Made by a program: the position numbers and the translations under genes. Positions 6,118 through 6,391 of a stretch of DNA of 6,391 bases are shown one piece after another. This stretch comes from Thermoplasmata archaeon (GTDB lineage Archaea; Thermoplasmatota; Thermoplasmata; Lutacidiplasmatales; UBA184), in assembly GCA_030037695.1 (NCBI GenBank), contig JASHQF010000019.1:1-6391 (forward strand). Direction: 5' to 3'. The notes below the pieces were generated by a model, which had not been told where the DNA came from, did no database searches, and saw nothing but the letters and a program-made list of their open reading frames with translations. Position 1 is the stretch's first letter. Each line of letters starts with the position of its first letter.

Positions 6118-6391
6118 GAGTCGTCGGGCGGACGCGGGACGCTTGGGGCATCGCCGACCGTACGATCGTCGCCCTGTCGCCCGTTGACCGAGGGAGGCGT
6201 GCCTGCGCCTCGCTCGGCCCGTGCCCGACGTGGGGGCCACCCGGGGGCCAGAGTCCCTGCGGCGAGCAGGACGACGTAGACGAGCCCGGCGACGACGAGC
6301 GCGACGAGCAGGTCGTTGTACGGCTGCAGGTCCGCGTCGATCACCCCCCAGTGGCTCCCGAGCTCGACCCCGAGCCAGACCCACAGGGCCA
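6114..6391 (-). CDS. Membrane protein C-terminus with polar tail (partial, unidentified)
   Basis: A minus-strand frame is open from the right edge to a TAA at 6116-6114 and gives 92 residues. It begins ALWVWLGVELGSHWGVIDADLQPYN, here split as ALWVWLGVELGSHWG plus VIDADLQPYN, which looks like the end of a Trp-rich membrane segment and a loop. A clear transmembrane helix, DLLVALVVAGLVYVVLLAAG, follows. The last 45 or so residues are polar, rich in Arg, Pro, Gly and Asp, and end in RPPDDS. The hydrophobic sequence upstream of the GTG at 6344 suggests that the protein continues beyond the window rather than starting there, but a 76-residue protein from GTG 6344 is possible. A helix-loop-helix followed by a cytoplasmic tail would fit the end of a secondary transporter such as a sodium:solute symporter; this is a guess. 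The gene is convergent with pyrC and overlaps its stop codon. Confidence 0.6.
   Translation of the reverse strand, partial: ALWVWLGVELGSHWGVIDADLQPYNDLLVALVVAGLVYVVLLAAGTLAPGWPPRRARAERGAGTPPSVNGRQGDDRTVGDAPSVPRPPDDS

Noticed and set aside
4732..6384. A 550-codon minus-strand open frame antisense to pyrC
   Set aside because: The composition is Arg/Gly/Asp-rich and low in hydrophobics, and it covers an intact dihydroorotase with all catalytic residues; it is a GC-driven shadow.

Overview
The window is very GC-rich (by eye near 70%) and looks like chromosomal DNA of an archaeon. The evidence is an archaeal-type family-B DNA polymerase with the uracil-sensing N-terminal pocket, the tail of a family-4-like uracil-DNA glycosylase, a PurM that resembles the archaeal form, and four gene starts with no Shine-Dalgarno sequence, as expected for leaderless or short-leader transcripts. 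Placement within Archaea is a guess. An uncultured GC-rich lineage such as some Thermoplasmatota would fit, but nothing here proves it.

Layout, left to right. Bases 1-123 are the last 40 codons of a uracil-DNA glycosylase. It is followed after 31 bp, on the same strand, by a complete 821-residue DNA polymerase B (155-2620). Both exonuclease and polymerase active sites are intact and no intein interrupts the motifs. The polymerase converges on a minus-strand pair, transcribed from right to left: purM (AIR synthetase of purine synthesis, start best placed at GTG 4678) and, 25 bp after its stop, a ten-helix EamA/DMT-family transporter (3609-2656). Divergent from purM, across an 80-bp intergenic region, is pyrC (dihydroorotase of pyrimidine synthesis, 4759-6117). 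The stop codon of pyrC overlaps that of a convergent membrane protein that runs off the right edge (6391-6114).

Functionally the window joins DNA replication and uracil surveillance on the left to nucleotide synthesis on the right. The polymerase family is known to stall at template uracil and the glycosylase removes uracil, so that adjacency makes biological sense. purM and pyrC feed the purine and pyrimidine pools and share one intergenic region bounded by a perfect 10-bp inverted repeat, which could coordinate them. The transporter downstream of purM has no assignable substrate.

No RNA gene, CRISPR array, insertion sequence or phage gene is visible. I see no convincing new biological system. 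The points worth a second look are the glycosylase-polymerase linkage, the promoter-like elements, the purM-pyrC control region, and a few unusual residues in otherwise conserved motifs. Every gap between genes is under 100 bp.
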